From positions 1 to 33,091 of IMG/VR virus record IMGVR_UViG_3300001097_002749: DNA of 33,091 nt, one strand, 5' to 3'. The stretch's first letter is position 1, and the number at the start of each line of letters is the position of its first letter. Shown here piece by piece: positions 1-7,195 of the stretch. This stretch comes from a virus. The notes beneath the pieces are model-generated. The model was not told the DNA's origin and searched no databases. It was given only the letters and a program-made list of their open reading frames with translations. A program made the translations under genes and the position numbers.

Positions 1-954
1 CTACTCTACTATTGGCTCTAGTGTGCTTTTTAAGCTGCTGGCTGTTGATTTGTGGCCCGTAAATTCGCCTTTGGTAATTGGTGGCCCCGCGCCTGTTTTT
101 GTGTGGCCGTGGGTTTCTAGGCTTTGGTTTATGTCTTTAACCAGGCTTATTAAATCTAGCAATACTTGCGCTACGTTTACTGAGCCATCCCCAAGCCATA
201 CTGTTTTACCCTCTACTTTTGCCAGTTCGGTTGCTTTGGCGTGTAGGGTTTTTAGCGTGGTTAGGTTCATGTTTTCGGTGGCTTCAATGTCTACTTGTTT
301 TTTACTGCCAAGTAATAGCCCCTCTAACGCGACAATTAAGGCCTTTTCTCCGACTACTGTTTTTAGGGCGCCCATTACTTCGGTTACTTGATTGCCGTCT
401 ACTTTTAGCATGTCGTGCGTGGCTATGTTGGTGCTGCGTTGGTGGTAAATTTCTTCGCGGTTGCGCGTTTTTATTTTACTGCTATCGCTGGCTTGGGTTA
501 TGTCGCCGTCGGTTGTGGTGTGCCAATTGCCGTCGCGGCCTTGTATTTTGCTGCGGCTATTTTGCTGTAATGTTACGTCGGTGCGTTTGTGCTCAGGCAC
601 TAGACTTTGCCATGGCAATAGACTGGTGATCACGGGGTGGCTGTTTAGGCCGTCGATATACTGTATTAAACAATGCATGCCTGGCGCTGGCTCGTTTAAC
701 AATCCGTGATCGGATGCTTGGCCGGTGCCAAGTGTGACTTGTTGAAATACGGGCACGGCCAATGGCTCGCCCGTTAGCGGGTTTAATAGCTGTACGTCGG
801 CTGCTTTTAGCGGCCTAAATGCGGTGCTAATTGCTGCGGTGCCACTTGGTAGGTCATATATTTTTTCAATGCGCGCCAATTGCGGCAGGTGTTTGCGCTC
901 GCTTAGCTCTGGAAAGTAGCGCTGTATTAGGCGTTTAATGGCTTGTTTGACCAT
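1..954 (-). CDS. Baseplate spike / assembly protein, gpV-like
   Basis: Complete 317-residue protein whose stop codon is the first three bases of the window. The central part is rich in short beta-type segments with many D/N/G turns (residues about 120-240). The tail contains an H-G-H-T-K-T-G-A-G-P-P segment, as seen at the end of phage spike/gpV and VgrG-like proteins. By family knowledge such trimeric proteins form the membrane-piercing tip under the tube. It is the last late gene visible and overlaps the preceding hub-like gene by 28 bases, which suggests coupled translation. The role is inferred from composition, the C-terminal motif and position; the exact family is not certain. Confidence 0.6.
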   Translation of the reverse strand: MVKQAIKRLIQRYFPELSERKHLPQLARIEKIYDLPSGTAAISTAFRPLKAADVQLLNPLTGEPLAVPVFQQVTLGTGQASDHGLLNEPAPGMHCLIQYIDGLNSHPVITSLLPWQSLVPEHKRTDVTLQQNSRSKIQGRDGNWHTTTDGDITQASDSSKIKTRNREEIYHQRSTNIATHDMLKVDGNQVTEVMGALKTVVGEKALIVALEGLLLGSKKQVDIEATENMNLTTLKTLHAKATELAKVEGKTVWLGDGSVNVAQVLLDLISLVKDINQSLETHGHTKTGAGPPITKGEFTGHKSTASSLKSTLEPIVE

Positions 955-1631
955 CGTATGTGCATCCTGTCGTTGATTAGTGTTACTTCGGTTATGTGGC
1001 GGCCGTTTATTTGTATGCCTGGTCTTAATTTTGGGATAGCTATTAGCTCGCCGGTGGTTGAGCTTTTAGCGGTTATTGTGTGCTCCGGAAAGTCATTGAT
1101 AGCTGCGAGCGGCCAGCGGGAGTCATGCCAACTGCCTACAAATATTTTACCGTCAGGGCGCTGCTGAAATATAAAATCGCTAATGCCCCACACTTTAGCT
1201 ACTTGTCTAAGCGCTTCAATACCTGTGCCGCTGTGATAAAACGCGGGTGCTATTTTATTTAAATATTCGGCGTTTTCAGGTGTTACGAACTCAACACCGA
1301 GCTTTGCCAATTCATCGAGCACGGCTTTTATTGTTGCGTGACGAATAGCAAGCGGGGCGGGAAAGCTTAGCGCGCCGAGCAGTTCGCGGCAGGTTAAATA
1401 CCAGCGGCCGTTGGCTTGGTGCTTTGACTCAATTACGCCAAGGAAATACGGGATCATATTATCAAGCGTATAGCCTAAGTGCAGCTCGACTAACCCGCTT
1501 GGCTCTTGCTCTGCGACTACTTCAAATTTTGCGCGGCCTGTGCTGGCAATGTCTAGCTGCACGGTTTTGCTAACAATATTGGTTACTGTGTTGCCGCCAA
1601 TTGTTAGCGTGTTAGAGAGGCGGGTACTCAT
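927..1631 (-). CDS. Baseplate hub protein, gpD/gp27-like (tentative)
   Basis: 234 residues with no signal peptide or membrane segment. The N-terminal half reads as beta-rich with a Y-F-L-G-V-I-E-S segment (about 62-69). The middle has a helix-turn pattern typical of hub proteins, with a stretch resembling the late-control D family (about 100-165, including S-G-T-G-I-E-A-L-R and W-G-I-S-D-F). P2 gpD is the hub that carries the gpV spike, and this gene directly precedes the spike gene. It is shorter than P2 gpD. The ATG overlaps the end of the upstream gene by 4 bases. Assignment rests mainly on position and weak sequence resemblance. Confidence 0.5.
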   Translation of the reverse strand: MSTRLSNTLTIGGNTVTNIVSKTVQLDIASTGRAKFEVVAEQEPSGLVELHLGYTLDNMIPYFLGVIESKHQANGRWYLTCRELLGALSFPAPLAIRHATIKAVLDELAKLGVEFVTPENAEYLNKIAPAFYHSGTGIEALRQVAKVWGISDFIFQQRPDGKIFVGSWHDSRWPLAAINDFPEHTITAKSSTTGELIAIPKLRPGIQINGRHITEVTLINDRMHIRWSNKPLNA

Positions 1632-2113
1632 GGCCCTTCGACCTCGTTAAATTTATTTTGTACGTCGTCGTTACTGGTTGATGCTTGCGGCTCTGCGCTT
1701 TCGGTTGCTTGTTCGTCTAACTGCTGCTGCTCGCGCTCTGATACAGATTGCACTTCTACCAGTTTAAATGTTACTTGCCAGCCTTTTTTGTTTTCTATTT
1801 CGCTGGCGCTTATGTCGCCGTCGAATTTGGCTTTACGTATTTTATATGCTGCGGCTAGCTCGTTATTTACGGTGTAAATGATACGCGCGCCGTTTTCATC
1901 CAGCGCTTTTGCTTTGCTTATTAATAATGCCAGGCTAGCGCTTTCGTTAAATGGGATTTTAGTATTTACGGTTAGTGTGCCCGACTTTACGCCTTGGTCG
2001 CTACTTAGTGAAAAGCTGCCAAGGCCTGACATATCGCCACCGGCTAATTTTACGCCTGCGTTTACGCGGGTTTCGAACCCGGGCACGTTCCAACCGTCGA
2101 GTGCTATGCTCAT
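1628..2113 (-). CDS. Hypothetical tail/baseplate protein
   Basis: 161 residues that I do not recognise. Residues 1-115 look like a compact beta-rich domain with G-G-D-M-S-G-L-G-S-F-S-L-S near residue 25. Residues 120-161 are a hydrophilic tail rich in E, Q, S and N, probably disordered. It overlaps both neighbours by 4 bases, so it is tightly embedded in the tail operon between an unknown gene and the hub-like gene. A baseplate component or hub-assembly role is plausible from context only. Confidence 0.55.
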   Translation of the reverse strand: MSIALDGWNVPGFETRVNAGVKLAGGDMSGLGSFSLSSDQGVKSGTLTVNTKIPFNESASLALLISKAKALDENGARIIYTVNNELAAAYKIRKAKFDGDISASEIENKKGWQVTFKLVEVQSVSEREQQQLDEQATESAEPQASTSNDDVQNKFNEVEGP

Positions 2114-2739
2114 AATACCTCTTTAATTTTATTTAGCTCGCTTGCTTGGCCTACAAATACGCACATTGCCCAATACGTTTGGTCGCTGCCTTTACTCGCT
2201 ACTGAGTCTGCTAGCTGTTTTGCGGTGCCTGCTGTTATTAATTGCACATCTACGGCGCTGCTTTTTGCTGTGAACTGTGCTTTATTTAATCGCTGGTCGC
2301 GGGCTGTTTTTAGCTCTGCGGCTTTGATTAATGCATCGTCGATAGTGGCTATTAATTGTTTGCCGCTGTCGTTTACTATGGCTAGCTCGTCTGCTATTTG
2401 CTTTTTGCGCAAAGGCTGCAAGTTTTGCAGCGCGTTTATTTGCCACTCTAAGCTTTGGCCTTCGTACGTTGCCAGCTTACTTTGCTCTAGCGTGCTTTGA
2501 CTTTGGCCGTATTGCGCGCAGGCGATGAACTCGGCTATTGGGCAGTATTCATTTATTGTGCTGAGCGAGCTTGCCAGTGCGGCGGGGTCATTTGCGCTTA
2601 CAGATAAAAGCAGCGCGTTGTATTGGGCTGGTTTATCTGTGCGCGAGTCGTCTTTTATTGCTGATGCAAGCAGCCGCGCGCCCACTTGCATTGAGCAAGG
2701 GGCGGCGGCTTGGTGGTAGCATAGCGCTATGTTATGCAT
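2110..2739 (-). CDS. Hypothetical protein of the baseplate segment
   Basis: 209 residues with no recognised family. It is alanine-, serine- and glutamine-rich and largely helical by eye. Residues about 85-160 have heptad-like spacing of L, I and A, suggesting a coiled coil, and it has no secretion signal. It overlaps the upstream small gene by 8 bases and the downstream gene by 4, so it belongs to the same translationally coupled tail block. Possible roles are a tail-fibre chaperone or a baseplate subunit. Nothing in the sequence decides between them. Confidence 0.5.
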   Translation of the reverse strand: MHNIALCYHQAAAPCSMQVGARLLASAIKDDSRTDKPAQYNALLLSVSANDPAALASSLSTINEYCPIAEFIACAQYGQSQSTLEQSKLATYEGQSLEWQINALQNLQPLRKKQIADELAIVNDSGKQLIATIDDALIKAAELKTARDQRLNKAQFTAKSSAVDVQLITAGTAKQLADSVASKGSDQTYWAMCVFVGQASELNKIKEVL

Positions 2740-3019
2740 TTTCTGCTGTACTTGCTGGCAATGGGTAGCGGGCTTTTATTTCGGCTACTTTGTCGCGCCA
2801 TTTTTGTAGCGATTCTGGCGTGCCGTCGAACTGCGCTTCCATATATAGCGGGTCTGACTCTTTTGCGTATGCGGCTTCGCGCTTTTCTAGGTTTTGGCTT
2901 AGCTCAAACTGCTGCTGATTTAATACAGATTCGATTGCCTCTTGTTCCATACCTAGCGATTGCATGTATTCAGCGCTTGTATTGCTGTGGCTTGCGCCTT
3001 TGTAAATGTACGTAAACAT
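2732..3019 (-). CDS. Small protein, tail-fibre assembly-like
   Basis: 95 residues. The C-terminal half (about 50-90) has the layout Y-A-K-E-S-D-P-L-Y-M-E-A-Q followed by W-R-D-K-V-A-E-I-K-A-R-Y-P. I associate this layout with small tail-fibre assembly or accessory proteins next to phage fibre genes (family resemblance from memory). It starts 4 bases after the reverse transcriptase stop and overlaps the next gene by 8 bases. If it serves the fibre, the retroelement has been inserted between a fibre gene and its helper. Confidence 0.5.
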   Translation of the reverse strand: MFTYIYKGASHSNTSAEYMQSLGMEQEAIESVLNQQQFELSQNLEKREAAYAKESDPLYMEAQFDGTPESLQKWRDKVAEIKARYPLPASTAENA

Positions 3020-3023
3020 AGTT

Positions 3024-4289
3024 CTACCTTTTAAATGGAGTGTTAAATAATTTTAGCTTTATGCTGTGCGTGTCGGCATGGCTTGCATGGCCTAACCACG
3101 ATTGCACGCATTGGTTTATTTCGACTAGTGACACTTTACCTTGCGAAAATTCTTTTCTAAATCTTTTAAGCTTGGTGCTTATTTTATTCACGCTGCTTTT
3201 TCTTAGCAGTCTATGGCTTGCATATATTCTATACCCTAAAAAATCGAGTGATCGGCCGTTCGTTTTTGCTATTGGGAACACCTGCGTTTTGCTGTTTGTT
3301 TTTAGTCGTAGGTTTTTATATAAAAACTCTTCGATTAAATTTCTCCACTCGTTAAGTTGCGCCTTGTTCTTGTGTATTATTACAAAGTCGTCCATATAGC
3401 GAATATAACGCCTTGCTTTTAGCGTGTGCTTTGCAAAGTGATCTAGCTCGTGAAGGTAGATGTTTGCAAATATTTGGCTCGTTAAATTTCCGAGCGGTAT
3501 ACCTACGCCCACTGCGTCGCTTGGGCTGTTGTCGATAATGTAAAAAAGCAGGCTTTTTGTTTTTTGGCATTTTAACTTGGCGCCCAATATATTTTTTAAT
3601 ACCTGGTGATCAATGCTTGAAAAGTACTTGCTTATGTCGGCTTTTAGCGCATACGCTTTGCCGCTTTCGCTTTCCACCTGCTTAATAAATAGCTGCGCTC
3701 TGTCGGCTCCGGCATGTGCGCCCTTGCCTGTTCTGCATGCGTAAGAATCGTGTATGTATCGTTTGTCGAATAACGGCTCAATTACATTGTAAATTGCTCG
3801 ATGTATAACACGGTCTTTAAAGTGCGGCGCTGAAATTAGCCTGCGCTTTGGCTCAAATACATAAAAATGCCTGTACGGTAATACGTTGTACATTTCCCAC
3901 ATTAGCTCGTTTTGTATTTGCACTATGTTTTCTTCGAGGTTATTGAAGAATGCAAGCGCCGATGCTGATGTTGTTTTTCCTTTTCGGCATTGGTATGCCG
4001 CGTTTAATATATTTTCGAACTGGTATATTTGCTCGTACGTGCAGCCTGTTGACGCGTCGACAGGCTTTATTGCTTTTTCAGCTATAGCTGGGGCAGCTGC
4101 ATCCTTTTCAAAGTTGCACTGGCAGCCCCCCTTAAGGGTACTGCTTCTGGCATAATCAAGAGCGGGACGAAAACCGATATTACTGTTCGCATTCGAACGC
4201 GCATTGTTCAGATTGAGCGCGCCCAGCCCAGCGTTCGAGCCATTGTTCCAGTTGCCGCCACGTAGCGGGAATCGATTCCGTGCATTCAT
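3024..4289 (-). CDS. DGR reverse transcriptase, with template repeat inside the N-terminal reading frame
   Basis: 421 codons. The catalytic domain begins near residue 84 (T-Y-E-Q-I-Y-Q-F-E-N). It shows the metal-binding D218 region (A-D-I-S-K-Y-F), the DGR-type L-G-N-L-T-S-Q at 266-272 in place of the retroviral QG..SP, and Y-M-D-D at 298-301. This enzyme copies the template RNA with adenine errors, and the cDNA then replaces the variable repeat. The ATG (4289) overlaps the avd stop as ATGA, with only a weak Shine-Dalgarno. Codons 5-43 are the template repeat itself, and no ATG, GTG or TTG occurs in frame between the repeat and the catalytic domain. Either the protein carries a template-encoded leader or it starts at an unusual codon. 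Confidence 0.95.
   Translation of the reverse strand: MNARNRFPLRGGNWNNGSNAGLGALNLNNARSNANSNIGFRPALDYARSSTLKGGCQCNFEKDAAAPAIAEKAIKPVDASTGCTYEQIYQFENILNAAYQCRKGKTTSASALAFFNNLEENIVQIQNELMWEMYNVLPYRHFYVFEPKRRLISAPHFKDRVIHRAIYNVIEPLFDKRYIHDSYACRTGKGAHAGADRAQLFIKQVESESGKAYALKADISKYFSSIDHQVLKNILGAKLKCQKTKSLLFYIIDNSPSDAVGVGIPLGNLTSQIFANIYLHELDHFAKHTLKARRYIRYMDDFVIIHKNKAQLNEWRNLIEEFLYKNLRLKTNSKTQVFPIAKTNGRSLDFLGYRIYASHRLLRKSSVNKISTKLKRFRKEFSQGKVSLVEINQCVQSWLGHASHADTHSIKLKLFNTPFKR
4044..4065 (-). ncRNA. Stem-loop in the DGR template-RNA spacer
   Basis: A 22-bp near-palindrome with 6-bp outer arms GCCTGT/ACAGGC and inner arms around GACGCGTC lies between the template repeat and the catalytic part of the reverse transcriptase. 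In the transcript it can fold as a stem with one C-A mismatch. In the Bordetella DGR a spacer RNA downstream of the TR is required for cDNA priming (family knowledge). This roughly 120-nt stretch has the same position, so the spacer role is inferred. Confidence 0.5.
4162..4277 (-). repeat. DGR template repeat (TR)
   Basis: 116 bp that align without gaps to 4708-4823. The 11 differences are all at adenines of the coding-strand (minus) template, which carries about 26 A in total. The changed codons are mainly AAC and AAT, giving N in the template. The repeat starts 12 bases after the reverse transcriptase ATG and stays open in the same frame as the target gene. The A-free 3' end (plus 4162-4176) is shared exactly with the variable repeat and diverges immediately afterwards. 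Confidence 0.96.
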
Positions 4290-4639
4290 AATGCAACTGC
4301 CTGTTTGTTTCTGATGGACTTAATCCAACCGCCTAGCATTTTGCCAATTTCTACTAATCGCTCTATCCATAATTGATATTTTTTTACGTCTATATAGCGC
4401 AAGTCTTTTGCCAAGCGAACTTGGCGCTTTAGTATTGCTAGCTCAATGTCTAACTCTGTTAGCGTTGTTTTTTTATGATAACGCTTAAATGCAGTAACTA
4501 TTAAACGCTGCAGCTGCAGCATAGACTTGCGTATTTCTGCTGCTAGCACGTGCGTTTCGTGCTTTGGGAATTGCTTTATTGCTTGATACCCGTACATCAA
4601 CATGTCTCTGCATTTTTCTTCGATTGTTAGCGCGGTCAA
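4286..4639 (-). CDS. avd: DGR accessory variability determinant (Avd)
   Basis: 117 residues, helical throughout and strongly basic (many K and R), the usual size and make-up of Avd, which forms a pentameric four-helix-bundle barrel that binds the reverse transcriptase and its RNA. The pattern of helices around residues 5-35, 36-60, 62-85 and 87-112 fits. The best start is TTG at 4639, preceded 4 bases away by AAGGAGGAAA, an unusually strong Shine-Dalgarno; the next Met is at residue 13. The gene sits between the variable fibre gene and the reverse transcriptase and ends in the ATGA overlap. The name is based on position and composition, without an alignment. Confidence 0.9.
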   Translation of the reverse strand: MTALTIEEKCRDMLMYGYQAIKQFPKHETHVLAAEIRKSMLQLQRLIVTAFKRYHKKTTLTELDIELAILKRQVRLAKDLRYIDVKKYQLWIERLVEIGKMLGGWIKSIRNKQAVAL

Positions 4640-4656
4640 ATTTCCTCCTTGTTATG

Positions 4657-4674
4657 CCCGCGCTATCGCGCGGG
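4657..4674 (-). promoter_or_regulatory. DGR target-site hairpin downstream of the variable repeat
   Basis: Perfect 7-bp GC stem CCCGCGC/GCGCGGG with a tetraloop reading GATA on the coding strand. It starts 33 bp after the end of the variable repeat, between the fibre-gene stop and the avd ribosome binding site. DGR targets are known to need a GC-rich hairpin or cruciform with a GRNA tetraloop just after the VR for efficient retrohoming (Bordetella phage work). GATA fits GRNA. Confidence 0.85.
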
Positions 4675-4694
4675 GTTCAAATTTCAATAACCAA

Positions 4695-5912
4695 TTACGC
4701 AAAGAAAGCGGGACGAAAACCGACAGAACTGTACGCATCCGAACGCGCATAGTTCAGATTGAGCGCGCCCAGCCCAGCGTGCGAGCCACTGACCCAGTAG
4801 CCGCCACGTAGCGGGAATCGATTGCCATAATTTCGACAGTAGATGTAGCCGCCAACCGTAGTTGTTGATTCTGACTCGATTAACAGGCGGCGTAACAGCT
4901 CAATTTTGTTGTAGTCGAGCGCCTTTTCGATTGCTGCAAAGTGGCTGTTTGTTAAATAAGGGTTGTCGTTTGCGTCATTGCCCGCTGGGCCGTTGCGATT
5001 TGTAACGCTGTTACTTAGTTTTGGAGATCCAGCGCTGCCGCTGCCTTCCGTGTTTGCCGTTGGCGAGTCGAAAAACGCAGTGTGCTTGTTCCAGTTTTCT
5101 TCAATTACTGCTGGGTTGTTGTCGAGCGTAGTAATGATCTGCCCTTCGTCTAGCATCATTTGGTCTAGCCATTCCCACACGTTACCTACTAGGTCTTGAA
5201 TACCCCATTCTGTGTGGTCGTGCGACCATGCTGCAGGGCCTTTGCCCGTGTCGGTTCTGCCTAGGCCTGATGCATCGCCTGGCAAACCGTTATCGCCACG
5301 GCGTGCTGTTTCTAATTTGTTTTCGTGGCTGCGGCCGTAGTTTGTATTGCCGCGCGGCACTGTGCCATTTGCATAAGACCACAGCGCTATTGCTGCCCAT
5401 TCGTGAATGCTCATCATGTGCCAGCCGTCGCCTTTGTTGTTGCATAGCGCCTTTGCCTGGTCGTAATTAACTGATGTGCGCGGCTGCACGCCACCGATAA
5501 CACTGCAACCGCCATTTGCTCCGGCTGATGCTAGGTATTTACCAATGTACACTTCGCCCAGCTGAACACCGTTACGCATAAACATGGTTGGAATGCCTGT
5601 GCCTAGGTTTAAATCTATGCTGTATTTTTCTTGGATTGCGGCGGCTAGCTCTTCGTATGTGAACGGGGCAATTGGCACCATTACGTTTGGGTTGCCTTGC
5701 TCGTCGATGATCACTTTGTTGCGGCCACCTGATGCATGCTCGATTGCCTTGCGGTAACCGTCTGATGCAACGATTGCCATTTCGCTTGCTTTGCCTTTTA
5801 CGAACTGGTCTAGCTGCGTTGTTTTGCTGTCGATTTCTGCTGCTTTGCCTTCGATTGCTGATGTTAGCTGGTCGGCTGCGGTTACTAGCTGGTTTATTTG
5901 CTCTACGCTCAT
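4695..5912 (-). CDS. DGR-diversified tail fibre / receptor-binding protein with C-type-lectin (FGE-sulfatase-like) domain
   Basis: 405 residues. Residues 1-60 form a probable coiled coil for fibre attachment. Residues about 110-405 form a formylglycine-generating-enzyme-like C-type-lectin domain, marked by G-N-V-W-E-W near 245 and the closing R-F-P-L-R-G-G, L-G-A-L-N-L and V-G-F-R-P-A elements. The diversified positions sit in the last 42 residues, as in Mtd-type receptor binders, leaving only three residues after the VR. The ATG overlaps the upstream fibre gene stop and has AAGGA upstream. By context this is the host-receptor binder of the phage tip, and its displayed surface is what the retroelement changes. 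Confidence 0.93.
   Translation of the reverse strand: MSVEQINQLVTAADQLTSAIEGKAAEIDSKTTQLDQFVKGKASEMAIVASDGYRKAIEHASGGRNKVIIDEQGNPNVMVPIAPFTYEELAAAIQEKYSIDLNLGTGIPTMFMRNGVQLGEVYIGKYLASAGANGGCSVIGGVQPRTSVNYDQAKALCNNKGDGWHMMSIHEWAAIALWSYANGTVPRGNTNYGRSHENKLETARRGDNGLPGDASGLGRTDTGKGPAAWSHDHTEWGIQDLVGNVWEWLDQMMLDEGQIITTLDNNPAVIEENWNKHTAFFDSPTANTEGSGSAGSPKLSNSVTNRNGPAGNDANDNPYLTNSHFAAIEKALDYNKIELLRRLLIESESTTTVGGYIYCRNYGNRFPLRGGYWVSGSHAGLGALNLNYARSDAYSSVGFRPAFFA
4708..4823 (-). repeat. DGR variable repeat (VR) with IMH-like 3' end
   Basis: 116 bp encoding residues 364-402 of the fibre protein. Compared with the template it has nine amino-acid changes: N to Y (three times), V, S (twice), H and D, plus I to V. 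Eleven base changes are seen, five to T, four to G and two to C, all at template A. The coding-strand 3' end (plus 4708-4722) has no A and is identical in both copies, then diverges. This is where the initiation-of-mutagenic-homing (IMH) element should lie. Confidence 0.96.
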
Positions 5913-6487
5913 GATAGTTCCTTGCTGAAATTGCTGAAGTTTTTATTTAAAAAGTAATTGCGCACAGTGCGGCGCATGTTGTTTATTTGTGCCGTTGCAT
6001 TGCTGGTTGCTAGCAGTGTTAGCGCGTCTATTTGCGGGCTATAGTCGAACATCCATGATTGCGCGGGAATAGTAATGCGCGCTAGGGCTGCGGCGGCCGC
6101 AAACTTTAAAACGAACGAGCGGTTATGCACGTTATTTACACCTTGTCGCTTGCGCTGCAGGGGTAAGTAATCTACTGCTAGCAGTGTGCCGTTGCGTGTA
6201 ACTAGGCCAATCCAGTTATAGTCAAAGTCGCCGATGTCTTGCTCTAGCACTACTGCCCACGCGACTGTGTTTGCATCAACATACCCTGACGTATCTATGT
6301 TGCGGCGGTAAACTATTTGTGCGCCGCCCGGCATTTTCTCGTTTGGGTTGCGGGTTGCTTGCTCGTTTAGCCCGGGTATATTTGCAAATACTAGCTCTGT
6401 TACTTCAAGCCCTTTATTTTGCAGCGTTGCTGTTGTTATGTATGCCTTGCCAGCATTGGTCATTATGCCGGTTATTGCCTGATTCAT
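5909..6487 (-). CDS. Tail-collar fibre protein, gpH N-terminal-like (DUF3751 type)
   Basis: 192 residues. The first 150 match the pattern of the baseplate-proximal end of P2 gpH-type fibres (Met-N-Q-A-I-T-G-I-M-T-N-A-G start, D-Y-N-W-I-G-L near 90, then L-P-L-Q-R-K). The long distal fibre and tip of gpH are absent, so the protein probably forms the baseplate anchor, and the following DGR gene provides the tip. It overlaps both neighbours by 4 bases. The split of one fibre into an anchor gene and a variable gene is inferred. Confidence 0.7.
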   Translation of the reverse strand: MNQAITGIMTNAGKAYITTATLQNKGLEVTELVFANIPGLNEQATRNPNEKMPGGAQIVYRRNIDTSGYVDANTVAWAVVLEQDIGDFDYNWIGLVTRNGTLLAVDYLPLQRKRQGVNNVHNRSFVLKFAAAAALARITIPAQSWMFDYSPQIDALTLLATSNATAQINNMRRTVRNYFLNKNFSNFSKELS

Positions 6488-7194
6488 AGTTGCTCCTTGG
6501 CGGTGCTTATGCCGCCGTCTTTGCTTAAAAACCCATAATGCTGGTGCGCGGTAATGCTGTGCTGCACACCAATGCTTATTGCTTGGTGCTGTGTGTTACT
6601 TGTTAGCGCGTCTAGCCCTAAAAAGCTATGAACTACGCCGTGATCAATACCCGTTATTGCGTTTATTTTTGTTGTTGAGTTAACGTAATTGCTATCCCAT
6701 TGCACATGCGTTAAGCCAAGGCTTAGTGATACTGCCGCTAAATTATGCACTGTTAGTTCGTATCGTCGGCATGTTCGGCCGTACAGCTGTATTAGCTCTG
6801 GCAATAGTTCGTATGCGCTTGCTAGTGTTGAGTCGGTCATGTCGATTGCAATAATATCCCAGTCGCGGCCCTCTATTCGCTCTCGCACATTTATGACCTG
6901 GAGATCCAGCCGGTTAAAAATATCTTTTATGGTTGCTATTTCTCCGGCGTCAATTGTATTGACTAGTGCGTGCTGCACGCGCTTACGGTAGAGATCCAGC
7001 GGTTCACTATTTAACCGCTGCGTTAATCGCTCCCATGCTAGCAGCCCGAGTATTGGCTCTTCGTTTTGTAGCTCGTCTTTTTGCTGAACTGCCCACATAA
7101 CGTAATTACGTGACTGGCTCCAATATCCTGTTGCTGCCTTTACAAGCTTTTCGGCGTAGCCTTTGTTTAGCCATGTTGCTATTTGATTAGCCAT
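6484..7194 (-). CDS. Baseplate protein, gpI-like tail protein
   Basis: 236 residues. Early part W-L-N-K-G-Y-A-E-K-L-V-K-A-A and later L-Y-R-K-R-V-Q-H-A (about 70-80) resemble the P2 gpI/tail protein I family, which joins gpJ in the baseplate wedge. It lies between gpJ-like and gpH-like genes, the P2 order J-I-H. It ends with a 4-base overlap with the fibre gene and starts one base before the gpJ stop region. Confidence 0.65.
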   Translation of the reverse strand: MANQIATWLNKGYAEKLVKAATGYWSQSRNYVMWAVQQKDELQNEEPILGLLAWERLTQRLNSEPLDLYRKRVQHALVNTIDAGEIATIKDIFNRLDLQVINVRERIEGRDWDIIAIDMTDSTLASAYELLPELIQLYGRTCRRYELTVHNLAAVSLSLGLTHVQWDSNYVNSTTKINAITGIDHGVVHSFLGLDALTSNTQHQAISIGVQHSITAHQHYGFLSKDGGISTAKEQL

Positions 7195-7195
7195 T

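Noticed and set aside
3352-3570. 72-codon minus-strand frame within the reverse transcriptase
   Set aside because: Out-of-frame shadow of the catalytic domain, which has clear motifs in its own frame.
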